Below, piece after piece: positions 7,676-16,794 of a DNA stretch of 64,000 nt. The stretch is taken from NCBI RefSeq assembly GCF_000177375.1, contig NZ_ADFR01000002.1:248001-312000 (forward strand). Direction: 5' to 3'. The notes beneath the pieces are model-generated. The model was not told where the DNA came from. It worked only from the letters and a program-made list of their open reading frames with translations, and did not search any database. Position 1 is the first letter of the stretch. Each line of letters begins with the position of its first letter. The translations under genes and the position numbers were made by a program. The stretch comes from Bulleidia extructa W1219 (lineage in GTDB: Bacteria; Bacillota_I; Bacilli_A; Erysipelotrichales; Erysipelotrichaceae).

Positions 7676-7897
7676 TTAACTCTTTGGTTTTGGGTGATCC
7701 GGATTGTAAAAATGAGAGTAGGTGTTAAATCGAACAAAAAAGTAAACTCCAATGTTCATAATCACTAAACTGCTAACAAACTCAGGCAAATTGAATCCGA
7801 GTCGAAAATCCATAAGAATCATTTTCAATATACCGATTGGAATGGTTAATAAAAATAAATATGTATACTTATTTTGAACATTGAGCCATTTTTTCAT
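7676..7897 (-). CDS. small two-helix membrane protein
   Basis: A 73-aa hypothetical membrane protein (MKKWLNVQNKY...) with two hydrophobic helices at about 15-32 and 40-57, an acidic and aromatic linker, and a polar proline-rich tail ending PKPKS. The ATG at 7897 has Shine-Dalgarno GGGAGTG six nt upstream, better than the upstream in-frame ATG. No family recognised. It stands alone, convergent to the PadR operon. Confidence 0.6.
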   Translation of the reverse strand: MKKWLNVQNKYTYLFLLTIPIGILKMILMDFRLGFNLPEFVSSLVIMNIGVYFFVRFNTYSHFYNPDHPKPKS

Positions 7898-7996
7898 AAG
7901 AATCACTCCCTTCTTTAATTAAAGTCTTACATAATATTCTTTAAAATCAAGACTGATTTTTTCTTAAAAAGAATGGTATAATGGTGAAGATGTTAT

Positions 7997-8027
7997 AAAA
8001 AGCTTCGGGATATTCTCGAAGCTTTTT
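7997..8027 (-). terminator. terminator of pflBA
   Basis: AAAAAGCTTC and GAAGCTTTTT arms with an inner GGATATTC loop region, just after the pflA stop, with a T run on the minus strand. Confidence 0.8.
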
Positions 8028-8038
8028 ATCTTCTTACT

Positions 8039-8770
8039 CTATTTTTTGATTCCTAATATACCTTCAGCATGTAATATTTCTTGTGCTGTCGGTTGTGGAG
8101 TGTCAGGAATGGGATAAGGAATTCCTAAATGTTCATATTCCACTTTAGCCATGGCGTGATAAGGAAGAATCTCAACCCTTTCCACATTTTCAAGAGTATC
8201 TATGAAGTTTTTTAACTGGATTAAATCTTCATCATTGGCTGTAATCCCCGGCACTAAAACATGGCGAATCCATACCGGTAGCTTTCGATCACTTAAATCT
8301 CTCGCTAATTCTAAGATATTTTCATTCGACCAGCCGGTTAATTTCTTATGTGTCACCATATTCATTTCTTTAATGTCCAATAAAACCAAATCAGTCACTT
8401 TCATCAAGCGTTCAAATTTTGCATACCATTCCGGATTTTTGGTGTAAGGATTACCGGAAGTATCTAGCGTGGTATGAATATGGTGTTTGTGGCAGATTTC
8501 AAACAATTCAATCAAAAAATCAATTTGTGCTAAAGCTTCTCCGCCGGATACCGTAATACCGCCACCATTTTTCCAATACGATTGATAACGAATGGCTTTT
8601 CGGAATACTTCTTCCGCACTCATTTCCATTCCTTGTTTAAATTTCCAAGTTTCTGGATTATGACAATACAAGCAACGCATCGGGCAACCTTGCATAAAGA
8701 CAATAAAGCGAACGCCCGGTCCATCGACAGCCCCAAAGCTTTCAAATGAATGAATATAGCCTTTTGTCAT
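8039..8770 (-). CDS. pflA: pyruvate formate-lyase-activating enzyme
   Basis: A 243-aa radical-SAM enzyme that installs the glycyl radical on pyruvate formate-lyase. The radical-SAM cysteine motif CxxxCxxC is seen as GCPMRCLYCHNP at about residues 29-40, followed by 'GGGITVSGGEAL' for SAM binding and 'VTDLVLLDIKEMN'. Length is typical for PflA. It follows pflB on the same strand with a strong Shine-Dalgarno (AGGAGGA), but an attenuator-like hairpin lies between the two genes. The enzyme is oxygen-sensitive, which implies anaerobic growth. Confidence 0.96.
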   Translation of the reverse strand: MTKGYIHSFESFGAVDGPGVRFIVFMQGCPMRCLYCHNPETWKFKQGMEMSAEEVFRKAIRYQSYWKNGGGITVSGGEALAQIDFLIELFEICHKHHIHTTLDTSGNPYTKNPEWYAKFERLMKVTDLVLLDIKEMNMVTHKKLTGWSNENILELARDLSDRKLPVWIRHVLVPGITANDEDLIQLKNFIDTLENVERVEILPYHAMAKVEYEHLGIPYPIPDTPQPTAQEILHAEGILGIKK

Positions 8771-8792
8771 GGTGTCCTCCTATGGATAAAAA

Positions 8793-8813
8793 GAGCATCT
8801 TGAACAGATGCTC
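8793..8813 (-). terminator. intercistronic hairpin between pflB and pflA
   Basis: GAGCATCT / AGATGCTC pair perfectly around a 5-nt loop, followed on the minus strand by TTTTT. It would make pflA transcription partly read-through dependent, or would protect the 3' end of pflB mRNA, giving excess PflB over its activase. Confidence 0.7.
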
Positions 8814-8822
8814 CCTTCTTCC

Positions 8823-11075
8823 TTACATATGATCGTGGAATGTACGAGAAATCACATCCAATTGTTGTTCACGAGTTAAGGAAATAAACTTAACCGCATA
8901 ACCGGATACACGAATCGTGAAGTTCGCATATTCAGGTTTGTCTGGATTTTCCATGGCATCCAATAATTTTTCTTTACCAAAGACATTCACATTTAAGTGA
9001 TGTGCCCCTTGATCAAAGTAACCATCTAAGACATGAACTAAGTTTTCTTTTCTTTCTTCTTCGCTATGCCCCAATGCACTTGGATTCATTGTTTGTGTAT
9101 TGGAAATACCATCCAATGCCCAGTGATATGGTAACTTCGTTAAGGAGTTCAAAGAAGCTAATAAACCATTTTGTTCAGCTCCATACGATGGGTTAGCACC
9201 AGGTGCTAATGGTGTCCAAGCCTGACGGCCATCCGGCATATTTCCTGTGTATTTACCGTATACCACATTAGAAGTAATGGTTAAGATGGAAGTTGTTGCT
9301 TCAGAATTACGGTAAGTATGATGTTTCTTAATCTTATCAATGAAACTCTTTAATAACCAAGTCGCAATTTCATCTGCGCGGTCATCATCATTACCATACT
9401 TAGGGAACTCTCCTTCCGTTTCGTAAGCTGTGACAATGCCATCTTCGTTACGAATGGTCTTTACCTTAGCGTATTTAATAGCACTTAAACTATCCACCAC
9501 ATGAGAGAAACCGGCAATACCGGTCGCAAATGTACGACGAACATCGGTATCAATCAAAGCCATTTCCGCTGCTTCATAATAATACTTATCGTGCATATAT
9601 TGAATCAGGTTTAAGATATTCACATATAAACCAGCTAACCAGTCCAACATCACATCATATTTTTGCATGACTTCATCATAATCCAAATATTCCGAAGTGA
9701 TTGGACGATAAGAAGGAGCTACTTGTTTAAAGCTCTTTTCATCTACACCACCATTGACGGCATACAACAAAGCCTTCGCCAAGTTCGCACGAGCTCCAAA
9801 GAATTGCATTTCTTTCCCTGTTTCAGTCGCCGATACACAGCAACAAATGCTATAATCATCGCCCCATTCCGGTCTCATTACATCATCATTTTCATATTGA
9901 ATAGAAGACGTATTAACAGAAATTTTAGCCGCATACTTACGGAATGTTTCTGGCAAACGAGAAGAATAAAGAACTGTTAAGTTTGGTTCCGGAGAAGGAC
10001 CCATATTTTCTAAAGTGTGTAAGAAACGGAAATCGTTCTTTGTCACTAAAGAGCGACCATCACTACCCATTCCGGCCACTTCCAAGGTAGCCCACACCGG
10101 ATCCCCTGAGAATAGTTCATTATAGGCAGGAATACGAGCAAATTTCACCATACGGAATTTCATAACCATATGATCAATCAATTCTTGGGCTTCCGATTCG
10201 CTTAAAATACCGGCTTCTAAATCTCTTTCCAAATAAATATCTAAGAAAGTTGAAATACGACCCACCGACATGGCGGCACCATTTTGAGTTTTAATAGCTG
10301 CTAAATAGCCAAAATATAACCATTGGCAAGCTTCTCTTGCATCTTTTGCCGGTTTGGAAATATCAAAGCCATAAACAGCCGCCATTTCCTTCATACCTTT
10401 TAATGCTTTAATTTGTTCGGATAATTCTTCTCTTTGACGAATGATATCATCCACCATGGTTCCATCCCCACAGTTTAGTTTATCTTCTTCTTTCCAAGCA
10501 ATCAGTTGATCAATTCCATATAAAGCCACACGACGGTAGTCACCAACAATACGACCACGACCATACGTGTCTGGCAAACCGGTGATGATATGTGAGCTAC
10601 GAGCTGCTCTCATTTCCGGCGTATACGCATCAAATACCGCTTGATTATGAGTCTTGTGATATTCTGTAAAAATTTTATGAAGTTCAGGATTTGGTTCAAA
10701 GCCATAAGTCCTTAACGCTTCTTCCGCCATCTTGATACCGCCATAAGGCATAAAGGCTCTCTTTAACGGTTTGTCCGTCTGTAAGCCGACAACCGTTTCT
10801 AAGTTTTTCAAAGATTCATCAATATATCCAGGGCCATAAGCCGTCAACCCGGAAACGATATCCGCTTCTTCATCCAGCACACCGCCATGGTTTCTTTCTT
10901 CTTTTTGTAATTCTTGCAAACGAGTCCATAACTGATTTGTTCCATCGGTTGGTCCAGCTAAGAAAGACTCATCCCCATCATATGGGTGGTAATTCTTTTG
11001 GATAAAATCCCGTACATTGCATTCTTCTTTCCATGTACGACCTTCAAATCCATGCCATTGTTGATTATCAATCAT
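8823..11075 (-). CDS. pflB: pyruvate formate-lyase (formate acetyltransferase)
   Basis: A 750-aa glycyl-radical enzyme converting pyruvate and CoA to acetyl-CoA and formate, central to mixed-acid fermentation. It has the family's full length, the '[18 protein letters not shown]' substrate region, the catalytic cysteine cluster ICCCVSAT (about residue 412) and the C-terminal glycyl-radical loop RVSGYAV (about 725). The start follows GGGGGATCAACATA. Upstream is an extended -10 (TGCTATGAT, 11102-11110) and, about 130 nt farther, a cre-like site. Downstream lies its activase gene. Confidence 0.97.
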   Translation of the reverse strand: MIDNQQWHGFEGRTWKEECNVRDFIQKNYHPYDGDESFLAGPTDGTNQLWTRLQELQKEERNHGGVLDEEADIVSGLTAYGPGYIDESLKNLETVVGLQTDKPLKRAFMPYGGIKMAEEALRTYGFEPNPELHKIFTEYHKTHNQAVFDAYTPEMRAARSSHIITGLPDTYGRGRIVGDYRRVALYGIDQLIAWKEEDKLNCGDGTMVDDIIRQREELSEQIKALKGMKEMAAVYGFDISKPAKDAREACQWLYFGYLAAIKTQNGAAMSVGRISTFLDIYLERDLEAGILSESEAQELIDHMVMKFRMVKFARIPAYNELFSGDPVWATLEVAGMGSDGRSLVTKNDFRFLHTLENMGPSPEPNLTVLYSSRLPETFRKYAAKISVNTSSIQYENDDVMRPEWGDDYSICCCVSATETGKEMQFFGARANLAKALLYAVNGGVDEKSFKQVAPSYRPITSEYLDYDEVMQKYDVMLDWLAGLYVNILNLIQYMHDKYYYEAAEMALIDTDVRRTFATGIAGFSHVVDSLSAIKYAKVKTIRNEDGIVTAYETEGEFPKYGNDDDRADEIATWLLKSFIDKIKKHHTYRNSEATTSILTITSNVVYGKYTGNMPDGRQAWTPLAPGANPSYGAEQNGLLASLNSLTKLPYHWALDGISNTQTMNPSALGHSEEERKENLVHVLDGYFDQGAHHLNVNVFGKEKLLDAMENPDKPEYANFTIRVSGYAVKFISLTREQQLDVISRTFHDHM

Positions 11076-11227
11076 TATGTTGATCCCCCTTCATCTGATT
11101 AATCATAGCAAACCTACCATTCCTAAGTCCATTCAGACTATCTCTTTTCTCCCTAAAAAAAGAGGGTTTTTTAGACAAAATGAAATAAATTCCATTTTCT
11201 GAATATTCCATTTCAGAATATATTTTC

Positions 11228-11242
11228 ACTAAGCGCTTACAT
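11228..11242 (-). promoter_or_regulatory. cre-like site upstream of pflB
   Basis: On the minus strand ATGTAAGCGCTTAGT matches the cre consensus at 13 of 15 positions and has the core AAGCGCTT. It is well upstream of the predicted pflB promoter, a position compatible with CcpA activation. The neighbouring 11190-11222 stretch carries two near-copies of TTCCATTTTCTGAATA, possible sites for another regulator. Confidence 0.45.
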
Positions 11243-11249
11243 TTCAAAA

Positions 11250-11270
11250 AGAACCTCTTTATGAGGTTCT
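11250..11270 (-). terminator. terminator of amino-acid ABC operon
   Basis: Stem AGAACCTC / GAGGTTCT with 5-nt loop and minus-strand TTTTT, 15 nt after the stop of the substrate-binding protein gene. Confidence 0.85.
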
Positions 11271-11285
11271 CTTGATTTCAACAAC

Positions 11286-12077
11286 TTATTTATGTGTAAT
11301 ATCCTTACCAAAATATTTCTTAGATAAAGCAGCCAATGTACCATCTTCTCTTAATTCTTTTAAAGCTTGATTGACCGCCTTTTTTAAAGAATCATTTCCT
11401 TTTTTCATAGGAATCGCATATTCCGTAATATCCGGTAATTGAGCCACGACCTTCAACTTCTTTTCTCCTGTTGTATTTAAATAATCACTTACCGAAGTGT
11501 CTGCATTAATGGTAGCATCTACCGTTCCATTCAACACCAACTGCATTGTTTCCGCTAACGTAGGGACATTCGAGACAGTTGCTCCATATTTTTCAGCAAT
11601 GGTCGCATAAGTTGATCCGGTGGAATTTGCAGATTTTTTAGATTTTAAATCTTCAAAACTTTTAATGTTGGTATTTCCTTCTTTCACCACCAAGTCAATG
11701 CGATCATAGGCATAAGCATCACTCATATCAAAGGCTTTCTGACGCTCTTTTGTCACATCCACTCCATTAACAACGATATCATATACACCCGTGGATAATC
11801 CCGTTAATAGACCATCCCAAGCCGCTTCTTTAATTTCAGCCTTAACCCCTAATTTCTTAGCAATATGCTGTGCTACTTCTGTATCATAACCAACCAATTT
11901 ATCTTTACTATCATGGTAGGAAAAAGGCTTCCAGTTTCCTTCCAAACCAATTTTCAAAACCCCTGCCTTCTTAACTTTCTGTAAAGAATCCTCTGCTTTT
12001 TCATTTGTCTTAGTGCCACAAGCCACTAAGCCTAATGCTAAAATGGCACTCATAACCACTTTTCCTAGATATCTCAT
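11286..12077 (-). CDS. amino-acid ABC transporter substrate-binding lipoprotein
   Basis: A 263-aa extracellular solute-binding protein of family 3 (PBPb fold). A lipoprotein signal peptide ends in LGLVAC (C20). The body contains 'GVLKIGLEGNWKPFSY', 'GYDTEVAQHIAKKLGV', 'WDGLLTGLSTGVYDIVVNGV' and the C-terminal 'ALKELREDGTLAALSKKYFG' typical of polar amino-acid and cystine binders. Closest in style to cystine-type TcyA proteins, but the ligand is not decided by sequence reading. Last gene of a permease-ATPase-binding protein operon. Confidence 0.9.
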   Translation of the reverse strand: MRYLGKVVMSAILALGLVACGTKTNEKAEDSLQKVKKAGVLKIGLEGNWKPFSYHDSKDKLVGYDTEVAQHIAKKLGVKAEIKEAAWDGLLTGLSTGVYDIVVNGVDVTKERQKAFDMSDAYAYDRIDLVVKEGNTNIKSFEDLKSKKSANSTGSTYATIAEKYGATVSNVPTLAETMQLVLNGTVDATINADTSVSDYLNTTGEKKLKVVAQLPDITEYAIPMKKGNDSLKKAVNQALKELREDGTLAALSKKYFGKDITHK

Positions 12078-12079
12078 TT

Positions 12080-12820
12080 CTATTCCTCCTTCATTCTTAA
12101 AAACTCTCTTGTTCTCTTTTCTTTTGGATGTTCAAACATTTCTTCCGATGTTCCCTGTTCCACGATCCGACCATGCTCCATGAAAATGACACGGTTTGAA
12201 ACATCTTTTGCAAAACGCATTTCATGAGTGACGACAACCATCGTTCTTCCCTCTTTCGCCAAATCCTTCATGACCGCTAATACTTCCTCAATTAACTCCG
12301 GATCTAACGCACTGGTCGGTTCATCAAAATAAATAATTTCCGGGTTTGGTGCTAAGGCTCGTGCGATCGCAACACGTTGTTGCTGACCACCTGAGATTTG
12401 TGACGGATAATAATTCCAACGATTTTCCATGCCGACTTTTTTTAATAATTCCATGCCAATCTCATGAGCTTCTTCTTTTTTCATGCCTCGAACTGTCGTT
12501 AATCCTAAGGTCACATTCTCCAATACTGTCCGATTCGAAAATAAATGATACGCTTGAAACACAAAGCCTGTTTTCTGTCGGATCTGATTTTTTTCTTTAT
12601 TGGTCATAGAAACAAAGTGATACAGTTTCTCATCGAAAACGATCGTTCCCCGATCCGGTTTTTCTAAAAAATTTAAACAGCGAAGTAATGTCGTTTTTCC
12701 TGACCCGGATGGCCCCAAAATAGAAATCACTTCTCCTTTTTCCACTGATAAATCAATACCTTTTAACACTTCATTATCCTGATAAGATTTATAAATATCT
12801 TTTACCGTTAGGACAGCCAT
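12080..12820 (-). CDS. amino-acid ABC transporter ATP-binding protein
   Basis: A 246-aa ATPase of the GlnQ/HisP type. Walker [10 protein letters not shown], signature [14 protein letters not shown], Walker [16 protein letters not shown] and the switch histidine VVVTHEM are all present. The ATG at 12820 is preferred over an upstream in-frame start because AAGGAGG lies six nt before it and because this start sits just after the permease stop (12822). It energises import with the adjacent permease and lipoprotein. Confidence 0.95.
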   Translation of the reverse strand: MAVLTVKDIYKSYQDNEVLKGIDLSVEKGEVISILGPSGSGKTTLLRCLNFLEKPDRGTIVFDEKLYHFVSMTNKEKNQIRQKTGFVFQAYHLFSNRTVLENVTLGLTTVRGMKKEEAHEIGMELLKKVGMENRWNYYPSQISGGQQQRVAIARALAPNPEIIYFDEPTSALDPELIEEVLAVMKDLAKEGRTMVVVTHEMRFAKDVSNRVIFMEHGRIVEQGTSEEMFEHPKEKRTREFLRMKEE

Positions 12821-12821
12821 T

Positions 12822-13496
12822 TTAAGCCTCCTTTCTTTCATAACGAGAAAGTTTCTTTTCAATTCGGGATTGGAAGAAAGTAATGATCGTACAGAATAAT
12901 AAATACACCAATGCTACCTCTATATAAAGAGGCATAAATGTATAAAATTTACCGGCAAAACGCTGGGTTGTCATAAACATTTCCACCACCGTAATATTCG
13001 CTGCCAAAGAAGAATCTTTCACTAAAGAAATCAGTGAATTTGATAAGGCCGGGAAAGCCGTTCGAAAAGCTTGTGGTAACACAATGTACCACATCACCTG
13101 AACAAAATTCATTCCCACGCAATATCCTGCTTCACTTTGACCACGAGGAATACTTTCTAAAGCCCCACGAATCGCTTCTGACATATAGGCTCCCTCACAA
13201 ATTGAAAAGCCAACCGTTGCGGCCACAAAGGGATTACTTTGAATCCCAATCACCGGTAATCCATAGAAAATAATCATCAATTGCACCAATAAAGGTGTCC
13301 CTCGAATCAACCAAACATAGATTCGAACTAGCTTTTTAACAACCGGAATTTTAGCATATTGAACCAATGCTGCTAAAACAGCAATTATCAAACCAAAGAA
13401 AAAAGATAGAAAAGCTAACGGTAATGTCATGGTTAACCCTGCTTTTAAAATTGGCCAAAAAGAAGTTGCTACTATATTCCATACATGCTGATCCAT
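12822..13496 (-). CDS. amino-acid ABC transporter permease
   Basis: A 224-aa inner-membrane permease of the His/Glu/Gln/Arg/opine family with about five helices. The EAA-type loop is visible as '[25 protein letters not shown]', followed by '[29 protein letters not shown]'. First gene of the importer operon; Shine-Dalgarno AAAGGAGG. As the only permease gene it presumably forms a homodimer. Confidence 0.95.
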   Translation of the reverse strand: MDQHVWNIVATSFWPILKAGLTMTLPLAFLSFFFGLIIAVLAALVQYAKIPVVKKLVRIYVWLIRGTPLLVQLMIIFYGLPVIGIQSNPFVAATVGFSICEGAYMSEAIRGALESIPRGQSEAGYCVGMNFVQVMWYIVLPQAFRTAFPALSNSLISLVKDSSLAANITVVEMFMTTQRFAGKFYTFMPLYIEVALVYLLFCTIITFFQSRIEKKLSRYERKEA

Positions 13497-13575
13497 GAGC
13501 TTTCCTCCTTTAATACCCGTTTATTTTATAAGTATTTTTTTTATTTGTAAAAAAGATTGCACTCAATTAAAAAAA

Positions 13576-13605
13576 GTGATTAAAAGATCTATTTCTCTTA
13601 ATCAC
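13576..13605 (-). terminator. terminator downstream of oxidoreductase gene
   Basis: Arms GTGATTAA / TTAATCAC around a 14-nt loop, followed on the minus strand by seven T. It insulates the ABC operon from the Gfo/HAD operon. Confidence 0.8.
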
Positions 13606-13643
13606 ATCGTTCATTTTCTAAAACTATTCTTTTCGTATTTTTC

Positions 13644-14591
13644 TTACGATTCATAGCGTAACTTCCAAACGATTTCCATAACATTCAAACTATCTTTTAA
13701 CCAATCATTGGCTTGTTTGAAATTCTTCTGATCCATCACTTCTTTCATCTTTGAAAATTCATTTTGAAAGATATTTTCCGCTTCCACATCCAGCACTCTC
13801 TTTACACCATTTGTATAAACATGTATTCCATGTAAATCACCCGGACGGCAAGGAATATAGATGGTTCCAAATTGACCAACAATCTTTTGATGAAGTGGTG
13901 CATCATTCATTTTAGAACCAACGCATTCCACCACAAAGCCAGGATATTTCAAATAAACAGTCCCTCGAACATCTACGCCGTTCCAACCTGTTTCTTTTTC
14001 ATAATGATACGCCTCTGGTTTCCCCCACAATTGAATGGCAAAATGAAGATTATAAATATTAACATCCATTAAAGCACCACCATCCATTTTAGGATCAAAA
14101 GCCGGTAACACTTCATGCTTCAAATAAGCATCATAGCGTGAAGATCGTTGTTGATAATCCAGATGAACCGCTTGAATATTCCCAATTTCTTTGACCTCTT
14201 TCTTCAAATCTTCTAAATAAGAAGAATATCTAGTTAAGATAGCTTCAAATAGAAAAAGTTTCTTTTCTTGAGCTAGCTCTACCAATTCCTTCGCTTGTTC
14301 TAACGTGGAAGTAAATGGTTTCTCTAAAATAACATTTTTATTCGCTAATAAGGCCTTTTTCGCAAAATCATAATGCAGAGAATTCGGTAAACCAATATAC
14401 ACCGTATCCACTACCTTATTTTCCAAAAACTCTTCGTACTCATGGCATACTTCTATTCCATATTTTTCCTGAATAAGCTTTCCTTTTTCCACATTTCGGC
14501 AATACAGAAACGGTATTTCAACCACTTCTTGAATACCTGCTTTTAAAACCATGTCCACAATCTTTCCTGAACCGACGATTCCTAATTTCAT
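13644..14591 (-). CDS. Gfo/Idh/MocA-family oxidoreductase
   Basis: A 315-aa NAD(P)-dependent dehydrogenase-like protein. The N-terminal Rossmann motif is LGIVGSGKIVD; 'VDTVYIGLPNSLHYDFAKKAL' and 'KNVILEKPFTS' (the EKP motif) are the family hallmarks, followed by the C-terminal alpha/beta domain. The ATG at 14591 is chosen because it begins directly at the Rossmann strand and has AAGGAGA eight nt upstream. The sugar, inositol or other substrate is unknown. Likely cotranscribed with the upstream HAD phosphatase gene. Confidence 0.9.
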   Translation of the reverse strand: MKLGIVGSGKIVDMVLKAGIQEVVEIPFLYCRNVEKGKLIQEKYGIEVCHEYEEFLENKVVDTVYIGLPNSLHYDFAKKALLANKNVILEKPFTSTLEQAKELVELAQEKKLFLFEAILTRYSSYLEDLKKEVKEIGNIQAVHLDYQQRSSRYDAYLKHEVLPAFDPKMDGGALMDVNIYNLHFAIQLWGKPEAYHYEKETGWNGVDVRGTVYLKYPGFVVECVGSKMNDAPLHQKIVGQFGTIYIPCRPGDLHGIHVYTNGVKRVLDVEAENIFQNEFSKMKEVMDQKNFKQANDWLKDSLNVMEIVWKLRYES

Positions 14592-14605
14592 ACACACGAT
14601 CTCCT

Positions 14606-15442
14606 TCATTCTCCCATCAAATGGAATTGTTCAAACGCATGATAAATACCATCTTCTAAAATATCTTTAGTGATAAAGTCGGCGTGTTCCTTCGCCACCT
14701 TAGAAGCATTACCCATGGCAATCGCCACACCACAATAGTCCAACATCGGAATATCATTGGCACTATCACCTATCCCTATCGTATCTTCCCTGGCTAGGCC
14801 AAAGTAATCCATCACTTTTTGAATGCCCGTAGCCTTTGTTTCTAAACCGTTAGTGATCTCAGCAATATGTAGTTGACGTTTTGGTTCAAAAGCGGATACC
14901 GTTAACACAAACGGTTCCTCTAATCGATCTTCTAAATCTTTCATCAATCTTAAATCCTGTAAGAAAATACACATCTTATAAATATTTTCTTCTTCACTCA
15001 AATAATCAAAGCGATAAATGTTATTCTCAAGAACAATTTTTTCTCTTTTCGCTCTGTCAGAAGTATTTCCACCATAGTAATCCACAATGTAACCATAGCC
15101 TGTTTCATCCCCATAAACACCGGCTGCGGCTTCCAACATATAAGGAATTCTTAAATCTTCCAATGGTTGTGTCAGTGCTTTCAGTTGTGATTTAGTTAAA
15201 GGATTATCATAAATATGCTGGCCATTTACATATACCGAAGAACCGGCCCCAAAGATAAAACCATCCACAGGATAATGTAAATATTTCGTGGCTCCGGCTA
15301 AACTTCTCCCGGTGCACAAAAAAACTTTATGCCCTGCTTTTTTCGCTAATTCAATAGCTTTTAATGCCGACTCTGGTGTTCCACCAATTTGCGGTGAGAA
15401 TAAAGTTCCATCTATATCTAAAAATATTATTTTCTTATTCAT
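14606..15442 (-). CDS. Cof-type HAD-IIB phosphatase
   Basis: A 278-aa HAD-superfamily hydrolase. Motif I is FLDIDGTLFS (nucleophile D8 and acid/base D10), motif II LCTGRS, motif III a lysine in 'LETKATGIQKVMDYFG', and motif IV GIGDSANDIPML. The Cof-type cap indicates a sugar-phosphate or flavin/pyridoxal-phosphate phosphatase; the substrate is unknown. The gene lacks a convincing Shine-Dalgarno, and a perfect TATAAT (15449-15454) is only 6 nt from the ATG, predicting a leaderless mRNA. Confidence 0.92.
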   Translation of the reverse strand: MNKKIIFLDIDGTLFSPQIGGTPESALKAIELAKKAGHKVFLCTGRSLAGATKYLHYPVDGFIFGAGSSVYVNGQHIYDNPLTKSQLKALTQPLEDLRIPYMLEAAAGVYGDETGYGYIVDYYGGNTSDRAKREKIVLENNIYRFDYLSEEENIYKMCIFLQDLRLMKDLEDRLEEPFVLTVSAFEPKRQLHIAEITNGLETKATGIQKVMDYFGLAREDTIGIGDSANDIPMLDYCGVAIAMGNASKVAKEHADFITKDILEDGIYHAFEQFHLMGE

Positions 15443-15448
15443 AGTCCC

Positions 15449-15454
15449 ATTATA
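15449..15454 (-). promoter_or_regulatory. -10 element of a predicted leaderless promoter (HAD gene)
   Basis: TATAAT ends 6 nt before the ATG, so transcription starting 7 nt downstream begins on the A of the start codon. The -35 is poor (TTTCGA at 17-nt spacing). Confidence 0.5.
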
Positions 15455-15549
15455 AAAGAAAAACTTCTTTTATCGAAAAAATCTTTTTGAAAATATCAGT
15501 CACGAAAAAAATGTCTATGTTAAAATTAGAAAATTTTCCGTGAAAGAGA

Positions 15550-15795
15550 ATGACTTTATCACGAAAACAACTTTACCTGTTACAGCGGAGAATAAAGCAA
15601 ACGAAAAGAAAACCTATCACATTGAAATGTTCCATGGATGAAAAAGAAACTCGCATTACACAAGATACAGTTTATGTGAATGATTTAAACCCAAATCAAT
15701 CTGGTGAATACAAAGTCTTTGAGTATGTGTCCAGTGATAAATTATCTGCTCTTAAAAAAGCCAAATTTAAAGTTGCCTCTATAAGTATGTACTAA
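15550..15795 (+). CDS. hypothetical basic 81-aa protein
   Basis: An 81-aa ORF with a very basic first third (RKQLYLLQRRIKQTKRKP) and a polar remainder ending in KFKVASISMY. No domain is recognised and the ribosome-binding site (GAAAGAGA) is weak and too close. It is convergent with the frameshifted small membrane ORF, their stops being 1 nt apart. It may be real or a chance ORF; the charged, lysine-rich composition argues mildly for coding. Confidence 0.4.
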   Translation: MTLSRKQLYLLQRRIKQTKRKPITLKCSMDEKETRITQDTVYVNDLNPNQSGEYKVFEYVSSDKLSALKKAKFKVASISMY

Positions 15796-15796
15796 T

Positions 15797-15987
15797 CTAA
15801 GAAAACCTGCTGATTGATGTTAACTCCTCTTTTATTTTCTCAACTTGAAGCGTTTTTCCTTCTTTAACCCCAATTCCCATCACACTTGTATATGTTGAAA
15901 AAATAGTATAGCCGTATTGTTGTAAGCATATAAAAACCATAAAAGAAACAACTATTATCTGAGAGATATATTGTATGATTTTTTCAT
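15797..15987 (-). pseudogene. small membrane protein, frame broken at A6 tract
   Basis: An ATG at 15987 with excellent Shine-Dalgarno GGGGAGG is followed by AAAAAA (15979-15984) and a stop 10 codons later. Adding one A gives a continuous 63-aa protein starting MKKIIQYISQIIVVSFMVFI: a basic start, one membrane helix (about 5-23) and a soluble tail with VKEGKTLQVEKIKEEL, ending at 15797. The restored product is far more protein-like than the 10-codon product. Options are a mutation, an assembly error at the homopolymer, phase variation, or slippage on A6. Confidence 0.5.
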
Positions 15988-16109
15988 CCTACCTCCCCAC
16001 CATAACTAATACAACCCAAATATAAATGATTAACGCATGATTGTAAACCCTTACATTATCTAACGGTATTCCTTCTTTGATCATTTCTGCTTCTATAGCA
16101 ACTAAAAAA

Positions 16110-16136
16110 CCTGTCCATTCAAAATGAATTAACAGG
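16110..16136 (-). terminator. terminator of thiT
   Basis: Imperfect stem CCTGT...ATTCA / TGAAT...ACAGG with minus-strand T run, directly after thiT. The remaining bases of 15988-16109 show nothing I can support. Confidence 0.6.
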
Positions 16137-16144
16137 CCTTTTCT

Positions 16145-16675
16145 TTATTTCACTATTTTTTGTACTCTACTCCACAACAACGGTACAATCAATAAACAAA
16201 TCACCATTGTGGCTAAGTTATACCAAGCGTTATAGTTTAAGGAAAAAATCCATGCGACAGTAGAACCGGCTGCACCTGTCTTCGGTGGCCAGAAATAAAC
16301 ACCCGACAACACTTGAGATACATATTTAATCCCCATGGCTAACACAATAGATAAACCGAATTTCTTGGGAAATATACTAGCCACTCCCACAATTCCTAAT
16401 GGCAATACATAATCTAACATAATTTGAATAGGATGATTGAACCACATTTCCGCTCCCATCATAAATGTGATCAGCCAAGATAAAAAAGCAACGAATATTC
16501 CACCTGAACATCCCAAATGATAGCTAGCTATGAACAAAGCTATCAACTCAATCTCAATACTTCCACCTTGTGGCATTTTTAAGAACGGAATCAAGTTCCC
16601 GACAAACTTCAAAACAACATATAAGGCTGTATACATCGCCGTATATGTTAAAAACTTAACCTTATCTCTTTGCAT
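16145..16675 (-). CDS. thiT: thiamine ECF transporter S component ThiT
   Basis: A 176-aa membrane protein with about six helices, matching the ThiT/YuaJ family that binds thiamine with high affinity and couples to the shared ECF module. Family features seen are 'MPQGGSIEIELIALFIASYHLG', the aromatic 'SGVYFWP' loop and 'SLNYNAWYNLATMVIC'. A TPP riboswitch immediately upstream confirms thiamine as substrate. The Shine-Dalgarno AGGAGGTG lies in the riboswitch expression platform. Confidence 0.96.
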   Translation of the reverse strand: MQRDKVKFLTYTAMYTALYVVLKFVGNLIPFLKMPQGGSIEIELIALFIASYHLGCSGGIFVAFLSWLITFMMGAEMWFNHPIQIMLDYVLPLGIVGVASIFPKKFGLSIVLAMGIKYVSQVLSGVYFWPPKTGAAGSTVAWIFSLNYNAWYNLATMVICLLIVPLLWSRVQKIVK

Positions 16676-16693
16676 AAAAAAACACCTCCTAAA

Positions 16694-16772
16694 AGGCGTA
16701 GGTCTACTCCCTACGCTAGCATTACCTAGATCAGGTCAAAGGGTACATCTCAGCTTTCGCGCCCCTGTAACG
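16694..16772 (-). ncRNA. TPP riboswitch (thi-box)
   Basis: On the minus strand the conserved thi-box elements occur in order: GGGGCGC, CTGAGATGTACCC, TTTGACCTGATCTAGGTAATG and AGCGTAGGGA. The element begins just after an own promoter (TATAAT, minus strand 16783-16778). The 3' half GCGTAGG can form a hairpin with CCTACGC. If TPP binding captures GTAG in P1, the released ACCT can pair with the AGGT of the thiT Shine-Dalgarno, giving translational OFF control. The aptamer is certain; the switching mechanism is inference. Confidence 0.95.
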
Positions 16773-16794
16773 TGGTTATTATACACCTATTTAT

